Source: an uncultured Propionivibrio sp.
Lineage (GTDB): Bacteria; Pseudomonadota; Gammaproteobacteria; Burkholderiales; Rhodocyclaceae
NCBI RefSeq assembly: GCF_963666255.1
Contig: NZ_OY762657.1
Coordinates: 62,001-126,000, forward strand
Length of the DNA stretch: 64,000 nucleotides
Direction: 5' to 3'
Positions within the stretch are counted from its first letter, which is position 1; each line of letters starts with the position of its first letter. The notes beneath the pieces are model-generated. The model ran no database searches. It saw nothing but the letters and a program-made list of their open reading frames with translations, and had not been told where the DNA came from. The position numbers and the translations under genes are program-made. This document shows positions 1-9,702 of the stretch, piece after piece.

Positions 1-1062
1 ATGGGCGCGCTGGCCGAAGCGCTCGGCATGAGCCTGCCGGGCGCGGCGACGGCACCGGCAACCTCGTCGCGACGCCTCGACCTCGCCGAACGCACGGGAC
101 GCCGCGCCGTCGCGCTGGTCCGGGACGGGATCGGCGCGCGCCGGATCATGAACGCCGACGCCTTCCACAACGCCCTGCGCCTGCTCCTCGCCACCGGCGG
201 CTCGACCAACGCCGTCATGCACCTGCAGGCCATCCACCGCGAAGCAGGCCTCGGCGAACTGCCGCTCGCCGAATTCGACCGCCTGAGCCGCGAAACGCCC
301 TTGCTCGCGGCCCTCTACTCGGCCTCCGAATACGACATGCTCGACTTCGACGAAGCCGGCGGCGTCGGCGCCGTCGAAAAGGCGCTGGCGCCGCTGCTGC
401 GTGGCGACGCACTGACCGTCGACGGACGCCGCAAGGCCGAAATTCTCGCCGACACGCCGTCGACGCCGCGCCCCGAAGTCATCCACACGCTGGCCGCGCC
501 GATCCGCCCCGAAGCCGGTCTCGCCGTGCTCTACGGCAACCTCGCGCCGCTCGGCGCCATCGTCAAGCCGGCGGCCGTTCCCGAATCGCTGCAGCACTTC
601 GCCGGACCGGCGCGCGTCTTCGACGCCGAAGACGACGCCGTCGCCGCCATCCTCGGCGGCGAGATCGCCCGCGGCAGCGTGCTCGTCCTGCGCTATGAAG
701 GCCCGAAAGGCGGTCCCGGCATGCCCGAGATGTTCCGGCCGATGAAGGTACTCGAAGGCATGGGACTCGCCGACGCCTGCGCGCTGATCACCGACGGCCG
801 CTTTTCCGGCTCCAACCGCGGCCTCTTCGTCGGCCACCTCTCGCCCGAAGCCATCGAAGGCGGCACGCTCGCACTGGTCGAGGCCGGCGATGAAATCGTC
901 ATCGATATCGCGGCGCGGCGCATCGAACTGCGCGTCAATGACGATGTGCTTGAAGCGCGGCGGCAGCACTGGCAGCCGGTAAACAAGGCCGTGCCGCACG
1001 GCATCCTCGACCTCTATCGCGACCGCGCCAGCTCGGCGGCGGCCGGCGCGACACTCATCTGA
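1..1062 (+). CDS. IlvD/Edd family dehydratase, 3' part (5' end outside window)
   Basis: This is the C-terminal 353 residues of a dihydroxy-acid dehydratase-type Fe-S enzyme, which removes water from a polyhydroxy acid. The block GGSTNAVMHL, the YGNLAP motif and the run RYEGPKGGPGMPEM followed by LITDGRFSG are hallmarks of the IlvD/Edd family. Full family members have about 560-615 residues, so roughly 200 or more N-terminal residues, including the usual cluster cysteines, lie before base 1; the Met at position 1 is internal (it aligns with the family's N-x-M-x-ALAEALG block). It could be ilvD of branched-chain amino acid synthesis or a sugar-acid dehydratase paralogue; the remaining part does not decide this. 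The gene ends about 100 bases before the next one. Confidence 0.85.
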   Translation: MGALAEALGMSLPGAATAPATSSRRLDLAERTGRRAVALVRDGIGARRIMNADAFHNALRLLLATGGSTNAVMHLQAIHREAGLGELPLAEFDRLSRETPLLAALYSASEYDMLDFDEAGGVGAVEKALAPLLRGDALTVDGRRKAEILADTPSTPRPEVIHTLAAPIRPEAGLAVLYGNLAPLGAIVKPAAVPESLQHFAGPARVFDAEDDAVAAILGGEIARGSVLVLRYEGPKGGPGMPEMFRPMKVLEGMGLADACALITDGRFSGSNRGLFVGHLSPEAIEGGTLALVEAGDEIVIDIAARRIELRVNDDVLEARRQHWQPVNKAVPHGILDLYRDRASSAAAGATLI

Positions 1063-1159
1063 ACACGACCGACGGACGCGCACCGACCGTGTTGCCAAGG
1101 GCCGGCGCCTGTGCGTATGATCGTTCCGCGGTCTACCGCCCTTCCCTGCGGAGAGCTTC

Positions 1160-2131
1160 ATGCGTTTGAAAACCCGGGTCCTGATCATCATCCTGGCATC
1201 GCTCGTCGGCCTGCTTGTCATGGCCGGCGCCGGCCTGCACGCGCTACGCGAGAGCCTGTACGAGGAACGTCGCGCGCAGATCGCCCAGCTGCTCGATTTC
1301 TCCGAAGCCCTGATCAAGCATTACTATGGCCTGGAAACGGCCGGCATTCTTTCGCGCGACGAAGCGCAACAACGCGCCAGGGAAGCCATCGCCGCACAAA
1401 AGCAGGGTAACAACTATTTCTTCATCCGCAACCTGAAGGACGACTACTTCATCCTTCACCCGATCGCCAGCCGCCTCGGCCGGCCCGATGACGGCGGCAA
1501 AACGCCGGACGGGCGCACGGTCGTACAGGCCTATCGCGACGGACTGGAAAAAAGCCTGAATGGACGCGCCTTCATCGAGCTCGAAGCGCCCAAACCCGGC
1601 GTGCCCGCCCAGAAAAGCTTCCCCAAACTCAACGGCGTCCTCAAGTTCGAGCCCTGGGGCTGGATGCCCGGCATCGGCTTCTTCATCGACGACATCGAGG
1701 CGCGCTTTCGCGAGCAGGCCACGCTCTTCCTCTCCATCGGCTCGTTCCTGCTGGCGCTTGTCGCGCTCCTGCTGCTGCGCATGCGTGCCAGCATCCTGCG
1801 CCAGCTCGGCGGCGAACCGCATGACGCAGCCGAATGCATGCGCCGGATCGCCGGCGGCGACCTCTCGGTCAACATCCGCCTCGCCCGCGGCGACGACGAC
1901 AGCATGATGGCCTCGCTCAAGCTGATGCAGATGAAGCTGACCAACATCACCACCGCGATCCAGGACAACACCGCTGCCCTCGAAGACCAGGTGCGCAAGT
2001 TCGACGAGGCGGCACGCGCCTATGCCGACAGTCGCTCGGAAGAACAATGGCCGGCGCTGATGAAGGCCGTATCGCGGATTGGCAAGACCTCGGAAATCCT
2101 CAAACGCTCGATCGCCCGCTTCAAACTATGA
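1160..2131 (+). CDS. Membrane Cache-HAMP protein lacking an output domain
   Basis: The 323-residue protein has an N-terminal membrane segment (about residues 5-27), an extracytoplasmic single-Cache-like region (about 30-185, with the NNYFFIRNLKDDYFILHP stretch typical of sCache_2), a second membrane segment (about 190-210, SIGSFLLALVALLLL) and a HAMP-like region starting ILRQLGGEP. Receptors of this architecture normally continue into a methyl-accepting signalling domain or a cyclase; here the protein stops about 110 residues after the second membrane segment with a short helical tail. It may be a truncated receptor or a stand-alone ligand sensor. The same RQLGGEP HAMP entry occurs in the chemotaxis receptor at the right edge of the window. 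Start ATG at 1160 follows GGAGAGCTTC. Confidence 0.75.
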   Translation: MRLKTRVLIIILASLVGLLVMAGAGLHALRESLYEERRAQIAQLLDFSEALIKHYYGLETAGILSRDEAQQRAREAIAAQKQGNNYFFIRNLKDDYFILHPIASRLGRPDDGGKTPDGRTVVQAYRDGLEKSLNGRAFIELEAPKPGVPAQKSFPKLNGVLKFEPWGWMPGIGFFIDDIEARFREQATLFLSIGSFLLALVALLLLRMRASILRQLGGEPHDAAECMRRIAGGDLSVNIRLARGDDDSMMASLKLMQMKLTNITTAIQDNTAALEDQVRKFDEAARAYADSRSEEQWPALMKAVSRIGKTSEILKRSIARFKL

Positions 2132-2207
2132 ACGAATGCCGGGTGGCGGCGCTCCAAGCCTGAAACAACCCGCCGGCCCTGGCCCCTGACAATCAAAGGA
2201 CATACGC

Positions 2208-2741
2208 GTGGATCACTCGGCTGTACTGCATCTCACCGACAAGGGTGCCGACGAAGTCGCCCACCGGACCTGCAAGCTCGGCATCAAGCCGCGCAGTGTC
2301 CTGCTGTTCCTGCAACATCCGCAGAGCATCGCATTCACCCTGCAGAAAACGGTCTTTCCGGAAGCCGACATCCTCGATGCCATCGACAAGCTGGCGAGCG
2401 AGGGCTTCATCATCGTCGAAGCGCCGTCCGCGCCGGCGCCGCGTCACAACGCCGCGCCCACCGCGCCGCAAGCGGTCGCTGCCGCGCCCGCCAGCTGCGC
2501 CGCCGATTACGCCATCAATGACGATATCCTGGTCTCGGAAGCGCGCTTCCTGCTGATCGATTTCTGCGTCGACTGCTTCGGCATGGCCTCGGAGAAACTG
2601 GCCGAGGACCTGCGCGCCTGCAAGAGCGTGAGCGCCCTGCGCGCCGTGCTCAAGGAACTGCTGCCGCTGGTCGGCACGCAAAAACCCGAGCAATTGCCGG
2701 CCCTGCGCGACATCATCCGGGCGATCAACGACACCGCCTGA
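2208..2741 (+). CDS. Conserved hypothetical protein, 177 aa
   Basis: I do not recognise a named family. The protein has an N-terminal helical domain of about 65 residues that resembles a small winged-helix fold (TDKGADEVAHRT... EADILDAIDKLASEGFIIVE), an Ala/Pro-rich linker (about 70-98) and a C-terminal helical domain with two close cysteines (FCVDCFG). The GTG start at 2208 is chosen because AAAGGA lies 7-12 bases upstream. It follows the Cache-HAMP gene by 76 bases in the same direction. A DNA-binding or phosphotransfer adaptor role is possible but not shown. Confidence 0.6.
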   Translation: MDHSAVLHLTDKGADEVAHRTCKLGIKPRSVLLFLQHPQSIAFTLQKTVFPEADILDAIDKLASEGFIIVEAPSAPAPRHNAAPTAPQAVAAAPASCAADYAINDDILVSEARFLLIDFCVDCFGMASEKLAEDLRACKSVSALRAVLKELLPLVGTQKPEQLPALRDIIRAINDTA

Positions 2742-2747
2742 GCGGAA

Positions 2748-2767
2748 GACCCGGGACAGTCCGGGTC
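2748..2767 (+). terminator. Possible terminator hairpin after the 177-aa gene
   Basis: GACCCGG (2748-2754) and CCGGGTC (2761-2767) form a perfect 7-bp stem with a 6-base loop just downstream of the stop codon. No T run follows, so efficient intrinsic termination is doubtful. Confidence 0.3.
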
Positions 2768-3165
2768 AAGCGCGCACCGGAAAAACCACCGCAGTCCGAA
2801 ATGCGCTGAAAATCCCGACGCACTGCCGAACGCCACCCAGAGCCTGCCTGCGGTCGCTGACAACCGCCCGACACCCGACGACGCCGACCGGTCCCGAGAC
2901 GACGCGCCGGACCTCGTCGAGCGATTCTTCCACCGCCTCACACCGTTTCGTCGCCCGGCAAGGCGCGACAAGAGCCCCGCCCGTCGACGTCCGGAACCAA
3001 TGCTTTCCGCATAACCAGGCATCTGACAGACAAGATCGCCTCCGGGTGAATTATCCAATTTTGTGTGAATTTTCGCTCACTGAGCGGCAGTGTTCACGTG
3101 GTAATTTTCCATACAAAAATTACAAACAAAGAACCTGCGCCGCCTAACAAAGCCGACCAGTCCTC
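2768..3165. other. Intergenic region without a recognisable gene
   Basis: About 400 bases hold no convincing gene. The last 110 bases (3040-3150) are clearly richer in A+T than the rest of the neighbourhood, which points to foreign or residual sequence. A dyad CACTG (3078-3082) / CAGTG (3088-3092) sits inside a wider GTGAA (3065-3069) / TTCAC (3093-3097) pair and could form a hairpin. This is the left flank of the disrupted toxin locus. Confidence 0.5.
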
Positions 3166-4032
3166 GTGACAGGGATTCCTCCTTCGGCAGCGAAGTCTCT
3201 ATCAAGCCTCAATGCAAAGGGCGCCATCAGCGAGGCGACCGGCGGCAGCTTCAAGGACGGGGCGATCGGCAGCGTGGTCGGCAGTCTCGCCGCCACCGGT
3301 GCGGGAGTGATCGGTGATTACACGACGAATGCCCCGCTCGCCAACATCATCGCCCATGCCGCCTTGGGCTGCGCAGCGGCCTCGGCCGGCGGCAAGGACT
3401 GCGCCTCTGGCGCCGTTGGCGGGGCAGCCGGCGCCACGCTCGCCCGCATGATCGACGGCGCGATCAGCGAGACAGATCTCTCCGACACCGCCAAACGGGC
3501 CATCATCGGCGGTGGCGGTGTCGCCGGTTCAATGCTTGTCGCCGGAGCCCTCGGCAAGGATGTCCTCACCGCAGGGAATGCGGCGGGCAACGAGGTGTTG
3601 AATAATTATCTCTATCACTACAAAGGCAAGATCATTGCATATGACAAAAAAGACAACGACAAACTGATCGAGTTGAGCGATAAGGACGCCATCAAGTTGG
3701 CCTTGCAGAATCGGGAATTGATTTCTCCGGTGATTACCGGACTCACCAAACAGGATGGACCGATTCTGGTCTCCGAGGAATCGGCCGAGCAGATGAGTAC
3801 GAGCAAGACATATGATTTAAATAACGCAGCGGACAGGAAACAACTCGCACAGGAGGCAGGTATGGGCTACAAGAATCTCAGCGATCAAAACACGCGCATC
3901 TACGTGCAGACAGGCATGGACAACAAACCCGAGGATGCGATAAAGAGCGCGCAGACATTGAGCACCCTGCTCAAGCAACCCGTCGGCTACATCAACAACA
4001 GTACCGACGGTCTGATCGGCGACGTCGGCGAA

Positions 4033-4062
4033 TACCTGCCCAACAGTCTGAGCAAGAAGGAT
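4033..4062 (+). repeat. 30-bp direct repeat, copy 1 (in frame in toxin gene)
   Basis: The 30 bases here are identical to 4304-4333. This copy is read as YLPNSLSKKD (residues 290-299). The two copies start 271 bases apart, which is not a multiple of three, so they are read in different frames. Confidence 0.9.
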
Positions 4063-4303
4063 GTGCTGAACGAATACACACTCAGGACACTCGATGCCAA
4101 AGGCCCGACCCTGATCGTCGCGCACAGCGCAGGCAACGAGGATGCCCGCAAGGCCTTGATAGCCGGCGCCTTGTACGGCCACCAATACGACAACCTCAGC
4201 GTCATTTCATTCGGTTCGCCTGTAGGCTCAAGTGTCCTTCAATCGGCCATCAACAAAAGCGGCGCCACCTTCCTCGGACAAGTCAATGATTGGCGCGATC
4301 CGG

Positions 4304-4333
4304 TACCTGCCCAACAGTCTGAGCAAGAAGGAT
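4304..4333 (+). repeat. 30-bp direct repeat, copy 2 (abuts IS3-type end)
   Basis: This copy is identical to 4033-4062, but shifted in frame (read as PAQQSEQEG), and it ends exactly where the IS3-type terminal sequence begins at 4334. It looks like a fragment of a second copy of the toxin gene that carried the insertion and was then joined to this copy. Confidence 0.9.
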
Positions 4334-4441
4334 TGACCTGCTCCCCAAATTAGTCCGAAATGGCCAGAGAGTCTGCAGCAAAAAAAATATCTGCAAACTG
4401 GTCAGGGGTGAGATAGCCGACGGAGCTATGCCGACGCTGGC
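4334..4441 (-). mobile_element. IS3-family element end remnant with transposase C-terminus
   Basis: The sequence starts with TGACCTGCTCCCCAAATTAG, which resembles IS3-family terminal inverted repeats. On the minus strand, ending at the stop at 4350-4352, it encodes about 30 residues of the form QRRHSSVGYLTPDQFADIFF, the conserved C-terminal tail of IS3-family OrfB transposases. Only one end and about 107 bp remain, so the element is dead. It bridges two unrelated truncated genes. Confidence 0.75.
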
Positions 4442-4661
4442 TTATTGTAATTTCAGGCGCCATTCCGCGATGGCTCCAAGCTGGCTCAGCGCCTTGAGAC
4501 GGTACGCCGAGACGACCGTGTTCATCCGGAACGCCAACGCGTCGAGCTTCTCGGCCGTCTGCGACGAGGCCTGCGAGGCCACGTTGATGCCGACCATCAG
4601 CAAGCTGAGGATGGAGAGGCCAATCATGGCACTCAGGCGGCGGACGATGGAAAGCGTCATG
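4442..4661 (-). pseudogene. N-terminal fragment of a methyl-accepting chemotaxis protein
   Basis: The minus-strand frame beginning at the ATG at 4661 gives a 73-residue product: MTLSIVRRLSAMIGLSILSL, a classical receptor N-terminal membrane segment, then a helical stretch rich in Ala/Ser/Gln (NVASQASSQTAEKLDALAFR) as in four-helix-bundle ligand domains. The frame stops at 4442, at the border with the IS3 remnant, so the ligand domain, HAMP and signalling domains are missing. It is best read as a receptor gene cut by the same deletion that trimmed the IS. Confidence 0.65.
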
Positions 4662-4896
4662 GCAGGATTGCGCCGAAGTGTTTGACAATTGTTGAGGCCG
4701 CACCGTCCCATCCTAACCAGAAAACATTATTCCATAGCCATATATTCATGACAAATGCGGCGTTTTCCGGCGACACGGCTCGATCCGGTGCGCGCACGAC
4801 AACGCCACCTCGGCGGCCCGGCGATGACGCCGGCCCGCAGGTCAGCGCGGAAAATGCGGCGAGCGGAACCGCCGGGGCGCCCGACCGTAACAGACG

Positions 4897-5593
<697 letters not shown>

Positions 5594-5601
<8 letters not shown>

Positions 5602-6841
5602 AGCGCAAGGCCTCCGCGGGATTGACGCGCGAGGCGCGCCAGCTCGGATAGAGCGTCGCAACAAGCGACAGGACAAAGGAGACGCCGGTCACCGTCATGA
5701 CGTCGCCCCACTGCAGTTCGGACGGCAGGCTCGAAATGTAATACACCTGCTTGTCGAAGAGTTGCGTGCCGAGCACGCGCTCGATGAAGGGCACGACGAC
5801 ATCGACATTGAGCGCCAGCGTCACGCCGCCGACGATGCCGAGGCCGAGGCCGATAAAACCGATCAGCGCGCCCTGAACGATGAAGATCGCCATGACGCTG
5901 CCGGGACTCGCACCGAGCGTGCGCAGGATGGCGATGTCGGCACGCTTGTCGGTAACCGCCATGACCAGCGTCGAGACGATGTTGAAGGCAGCGACGGCGA
6001 CGATCAGCGAGAGGATGATGAACATCATGTTCTTCTCGATCTGCACGGCACGGAAGAAATTGGCGTGGCTGCGCGTCCAGTCGCTGAGATAGGCCGCCGT
6101 GTTGATTTTGCCGGCGAGCTGGCGGGCCACCGCCGGCGCCTTGAAGAGATCGTCGAGCTTGAGCCGTACGCCGGAGACGCGGTCATCCATGCGATAGAGC
6201 CGCTGCGCGTCCTCCATGCGGATCAGTGCCATGCCACTGTCGTACTCGAACATACCGACCTCGAAGAGGCCGGAGACGGTGAAGGTTTTCAGCCGCGGCA
6301 CGACGCCGGCCGGGGTGACGACACCCTGCGGCGCGATCAGCGTCACCTTGTCGCCGACGAAGACGCCGAGGGCATTGGCGAGTTCGCTGCCGAGGACGAT
6401 ATTGAATGAATCCGGCGTCAGCGAATCGAGGCGTCCGGCCTTCATGTGCGGGCCGAAATCGGCGACGCGGTCTTCAAGGTCGGGCAGGATGCCGCGCACC
6501 ATGGCGCCGCGCACCGACTGACCGAACGACAGCATGCCTTGCGCCTGCACATAGGGGGCCGCCGCCAGCACGTGCGGCTGACCTTCGGTCTGCTTGGCGA
6601 CTTCCTGCCAGTCGGCCATTTCGCCGGTCGCGCCACCGATCTGGATATGCGAGACGACGGCCAGGATGCGTCCGCGCAACTCGGTCTGGAAACCGTTCAT
6701 CACCGACAGCACAACGATCAGCGCGGCAACGCCGAGCGCGATGCCGAGCATCGAAATCAGCGAAATGAACGAAATGAAATGATTGCGTCGCTTTGCCCGC
6801 GTGTAGCGCAAACCGATCAGAAGCTCGTAAGGAGAGGCCAT
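5594..6841 (-). CDS. Lipoprotein-releasing ABC transporter permease LolC/LolE family
   Basis: The 415-residue permease begins [27 protein letters not shown], the canonical LolC/E start, with one N-terminal membrane helix, a large periplasmic domain (about residues 50-260) and three C-terminal helices ending [13 protein letters not shown]. With lolD it releases lipoproteins from the inner membrane. Only one permease gene is present here, whereas enterics have lolC and lolE; many other Proteobacteria use a single homodimeric permease (LolF-type), which may apply here unless a second gene lies elsewhere. The promoter region is shared with the divergent gene starting at 6918. Confidence 0.93.
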
Positions 6842-6917
6842 GCAGCCGGCTTTCGTATCCGAAGAGGAGAAAGACCGTATGGTACACTTTCTCGGCCTTC
6901 TTTCCTTCTCCGGCCCC

Positions 6918-7982
6918 ATGTCGATCACGCTTTTCGCCCCCGAGCTCCTGTGGCCGGAACCGGGCGTACACCCCGAATCCCCCGCCTGCCCCGGGCTCGA
7001 ACGCCTGCTCGCCCGCGGCAGTCTGCGCCGGGCGCCCGCCCAGACCAGCGAAGACACGCTCTGCGCCCTTTTCGGCCATCCTGAGCGGCCGGCGCTGGCC
7101 GCCTTGCGCCGGCACGGCGAAGACGACGCCCCGGCCACCGGCGGACGCCGCTGGCTCTGCGCCGACCCGGTGCATCTGCGCTTCGACGACGACCGCCTGA
7201 TCCTCGCCGACGCGACACGGCTCGGCATCTCCACCGAAGAAGCTGACGCGCTCGTCGCGGCGCTCAACGGCGAATTCCCCGAACTCGGCCGTTTTCATGC
7301 CGCTGACGGCGGACGCTGGTACCTCGACCTCGCCGACACGGCACCGACGGCCCGCCTCGACGCCCCGCCGCTCTCGGCCGTCGCCGGCCGCCACGTCGGC
7401 ACCCTGCTGCCCGATGTCCTCGCCGACCGCGCCTGGCGCAGCCGCTTCACCGCCTTGCAGACGGCGCTGCACGCGCACCCCGTCAATCAGGCACGCACCG
7501 GCGACGGGCGCCTGCCGATCAACAGCCTGTGGCTCTGGGGCGACCACAACGACGCGGCGAACACCGGCGACACCCCGGCCAACGCCGGCTGGCAGCGTCT
7601 CTGGAGCGATGACCCGCTCGCCCGCGGACTGGCGCGCAGCGCCGGGCTCAAGCCGCAGCCGATCCCGGAAAGCGCCGCCATGCTGCTCGCCGAGGCCTCG
7701 ACCAAGCGACGCAGTCTGGTCGTCCTCAACGAACTCGTCACCCCGGCCAGTTACGACGACGCCGACGCCTGGCGCGACGCGCTCGCCCGCCTCGACGCCG
7801 ACTGGTTCGCGCCGCTCGCCGCCGCCGTGCGCGCCGGCCGTGTGGACCGGCTCGAACTGATCGTCCCCGCCGCTTACGGCACCTTCTGCTGGACGATCCG
7901 CCGCCCCGACTTCTGGCGCTTCTGGAAAAAAAACGCCACACTGGCCAGTGTCGCCACGCGACTGGCCGAGGACCGCCAATGA
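6918..7982 (+). CDS. COG4255-like conserved protein upstream of recJ
   Basis: The 354-residue protein begins MSITLFAPELLWPEP and has the features LCADPVHLRFDDDRLIL and INSLWLWGDH that I associate with the uncharacterised betaproteobacterial family COG4255, distantly related to cofactor-independent phosphoglycerate mutases. The alkaline-phosphatase superfamily metal ligands are not evident, so enzymatic activity is uncertain. I prefer the ATG at 6918 to the upstream one at 6840, which lies inside the divergent lol start region. Its last bases overlap recJ (ATGA), so the two are co-translated, a common arrangement in this group. Confidence 0.7.
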   Translation: MSITLFAPELLWPEPGVHPESPACPGLERLLARGSLRRAPAQTSEDTLCALFGHPERPALAALRRHGEDDAPATGGRRWLCADPVHLRFDDDRLILADATRLGISTEEADALVAALNGEFPELGRFHAADGGRWYLDLADTAPTARLDAPPLSAVAGRHVGTLLPDVLADRAWRSRFTALQTALHAHPVNQARTGDGRLPINSLWLWGDHNDAANTGDTPANAGWQRLWSDDPLARGLARSAGLKPQPIPESAAMLLAEASTKRRSLVVLNELVTPASYDDADAWRDALARLDADWFAPLAAAVRAGRVDRLELIVPAAYGTFCWTIRRPDFWRFWKKNATLASVATRLAEDRQ

Positions 7983-9685
7983 CACGATTCAAGCCCCGCG
8001 CCGTCCCGCCGCGGCCGCAATGGCAACTCGAACAGCAGGGCCTCCACCCGCTGCTCGCCCGCCTCTATGCCGCCCGCGGCGTCACCACCCGCAGCCAACT
8101 TGATTACGACCTCAAGCAGCTGATTCCGCCCGCCGAGCTAACACACGCGGGCGACGCGGCAGTGCTGCTCGCCGACGCCATCGAAGCCGGCGCCCGCATC
8201 CTGATCGTCGCCGACTACGACTGCGACGGCGCCACCGCCTGCGCCGTCGGCGTGCGCGCGCTGCGGGCGATGGCCGGTGAATCCGGCGCCGTCATCGACT
8301 ACCTGGTGCCGAACCGCTTCACCTACGGCTACGGCCTCTCGCCCGAGATCGTCGATCTCGCCGCCGAGCAGAGTCCCGACCTGCTCGTCACCGTCGATAA
8401 CGGCATCGCCAGCATCGAGGGGGTCGCACGCGCCAACGAACTCGGCATCGCCACGCTGATCACCGACCACCACTTGCCTGCGGACACGCTGCCGGCGGCC
8501 GAGTGCATCGTCAATCCCAACCAGCCCGGCTGCGACTTCCCGAGCAAGCACCTGGCCGGCGTCGGCGTCATGTTCTACGTCATGCTGGCGTTGCGCGCCG
8601 AACTGCGCACACGCGGCTGGTTCGGCGAGACGGTCGCCGAACCGAACCTCGCCAACCTGCTCGACCTCGTCGCCCTCGGCACCGTCGCCGACGTCGTCCG
8701 CCTCGACGGCAACAACCGCATCCTCGTCAGCCAGGGCCTCAAGCGCATGCGCTCGGGACGCATCAATCCAGGCCTGCAGGCGCTCTTCCGGGCCGCCGGA
8801 CGCGATCCGGCCAAGGCCGGCAGCCTCGACCTCGGCTTCATGATCGGTCCGCGCCTCAACGCCGCCGGACGCCTCGCCGACATGTCGCTCGGCATCGAGG
8901 CGCTGATCACCGACGACCCGGCGCGCGCGCTCAACATCGCCCAGCAGCTCGACGCGCTCAACCGCGAGCGCAAGGACATCGAAGCCGGCATGCAGGAAAC
9001 GGCGCTGGCGCATCTCGACGCCATCGACCCGAGCGAGGCGGCCGCACTGGCACTGTTCGACCCGACCTGGCACCAGGGCGTCATCGGCATCCTCGCCTCG
9101 CGCATCAAGGACCGGCACCATCGTCCGGTCTTCGCCTTCGCGCGCGGCGACAATGGCGAGATCAAGGGTTCCGGCCGCTCGGTCCCGGGCCTGCACCTGC
9201 GCGACGCGCTCGACCTCCTGTCGAAGCGCGAACCGGGGCTGCTCAAGCGTTTCGGCGGCCACGCGATGGCCGCCGGCGCGACCATCCTCGAAGCGGATTT
9301 CCCGCGTTTCCGCGACGGCTTCACCCGCATCGCCGACGAACTCCTCGACGTCGCCGACCGCACCCGCACGCTCGACACCGACGGCCCGCTCGAAGCTGGC
9401 TACCTGTCGATCCAGACCGTCCGCCTGCTTGAGGACGAAGTCTGGGGCCAGGGTTTCCCGCCGCCGCTGTTCGACGACGAATTCCTCGTCGACAGCCAGC
9501 GCGTGCTCAAGGAAAAGCACCTCAAGCTGCGCCTGCGCAAGGATGCCCTCAGCATCGACGCGATCCAGTTCAACTTCAGCACCGCGCCGGGCCGCCGCAT
9601 CCGCGTCGCCTACCGGCTGGCGATCAACGAGTACAACGGCGTGCAATCGCCGCAGCTCATGATCGAACACTTCGAAAACACCTGA
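7979..9685 (+). CDS. recJ: Single-stranded-DNA-specific exonuclease RecJ
   Basis: RecJ is the 5'-3' ssDNA exonuclease of recombination and mismatch repair. The 568-residue protein carries the DHH-family motifs VADYDCDGATA, the DNGIAS block, ITDHHLP (the DHH itself) and, further on, the DHHA1 motif KRFGGHAMAAG. The length matches the family. It overlaps the preceding gene by 4 bases and is followed by ppnN after 17 bases, so the three probably form an operon. Confidence 0.97.
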   Translation: MTRFKPRAVPPRPQWQLEQQGLHPLLARLYAARGVTTRSQLDYDLKQLIPPAELTHAGDAAVLLADAIEAGARILIVADYDCDGATACAVGVRALRAMAGESGAVIDYLVPNRFTYGYGLSPEIVDLAAEQSPDLLVTVDNGIASIEGVARANELGIATLITDHHLPADTLPAAECIVNPNQPGCDFPSKHLAGVGVMFYVMLALRAELRTRGWFGETVAEPNLANLLDLVALGTVADVVRLDGNNRILVSQGLKRMRSGRINPGLQALFRAAGRDPAKAGSLDLGFMIGPRLNAAGRLADMSLGIEALITDDPARALNIAQQLDALNRERKDIEAGMQETALAHLDAIDPSEAAALALFDPTWHQGVIGILASRIKDRHHRPVFAFARGDNGEIKGSGRSVPGLHLRDALDLLSKREPGLLKRFGGHAMAAGATILEADFPRFRDGFTRIADELLDVADRTRTLDTDGPLEAGYLSIQTVRLLEDEVWGQGFPPPLFDDEFLVDSQRVLKEKHLKLRLRKDALSIDAIQFNFSTAPGRRIRVAYRLAINEYNGVQSPQLMIEHFENT

Positions 9686-9702
9686 TTCCCCCGGAGCCTG
9701 AC

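Larger units (their letters stand above)
3166..4353 (+). pseudogene. CdiA/haemagglutinin-type toxin C-terminus with alpha/beta-hydrolase-like domain, truncated
   Basis: Residues about 10-140 are Gly/Ala-rich with the pattern LANIIAHAALGCAAASAGG...SGAVGGAAGA found in the pre-toxin region of filamentous haemagglutinin/CdiA proteins. The C-terminal part contains LIVAHSAGNEDA, a nucleophile-elbow-like sequence with Ser321, and NDWRDPVP with Asp378, as in lipase-fold hydrolases, so the toxin domain may be a lipase or related hydrolase. There is no signal peptide or adhesin repeat domain; the GTG start is arbitrary, since the frame is open back to a stop at 3145. The last residues come from a duplicated 30-bp segment in a shifted frame (from 4304) and from an IS3-family end (from 4334), so the native C-terminus is lost. 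No immunity gene is visible beside it. Confidence 0.65.

Noticed and set aside
4659-4680. Sigma54-like TGGCAGGATTGCG near the receptor fragment
   Set aside because: Spacing between GG and GC is not right for a -24/-12 promoter and the strand does not fit the gene.
4350-4703. 117-codon minus-strand frame covering the IS3 remnant and the receptor fragment
   Set aside because: Only the last 30 or so residues are transposase; the rest is the wrong frame of the receptor fragment, so it is not one gene.
6474-7985. Minus-strand frame of 503 codons spanning the lol/COG4255 divergent gap
   Set aside because: It runs antisense through one gene and out of frame through another; no conserved motif.
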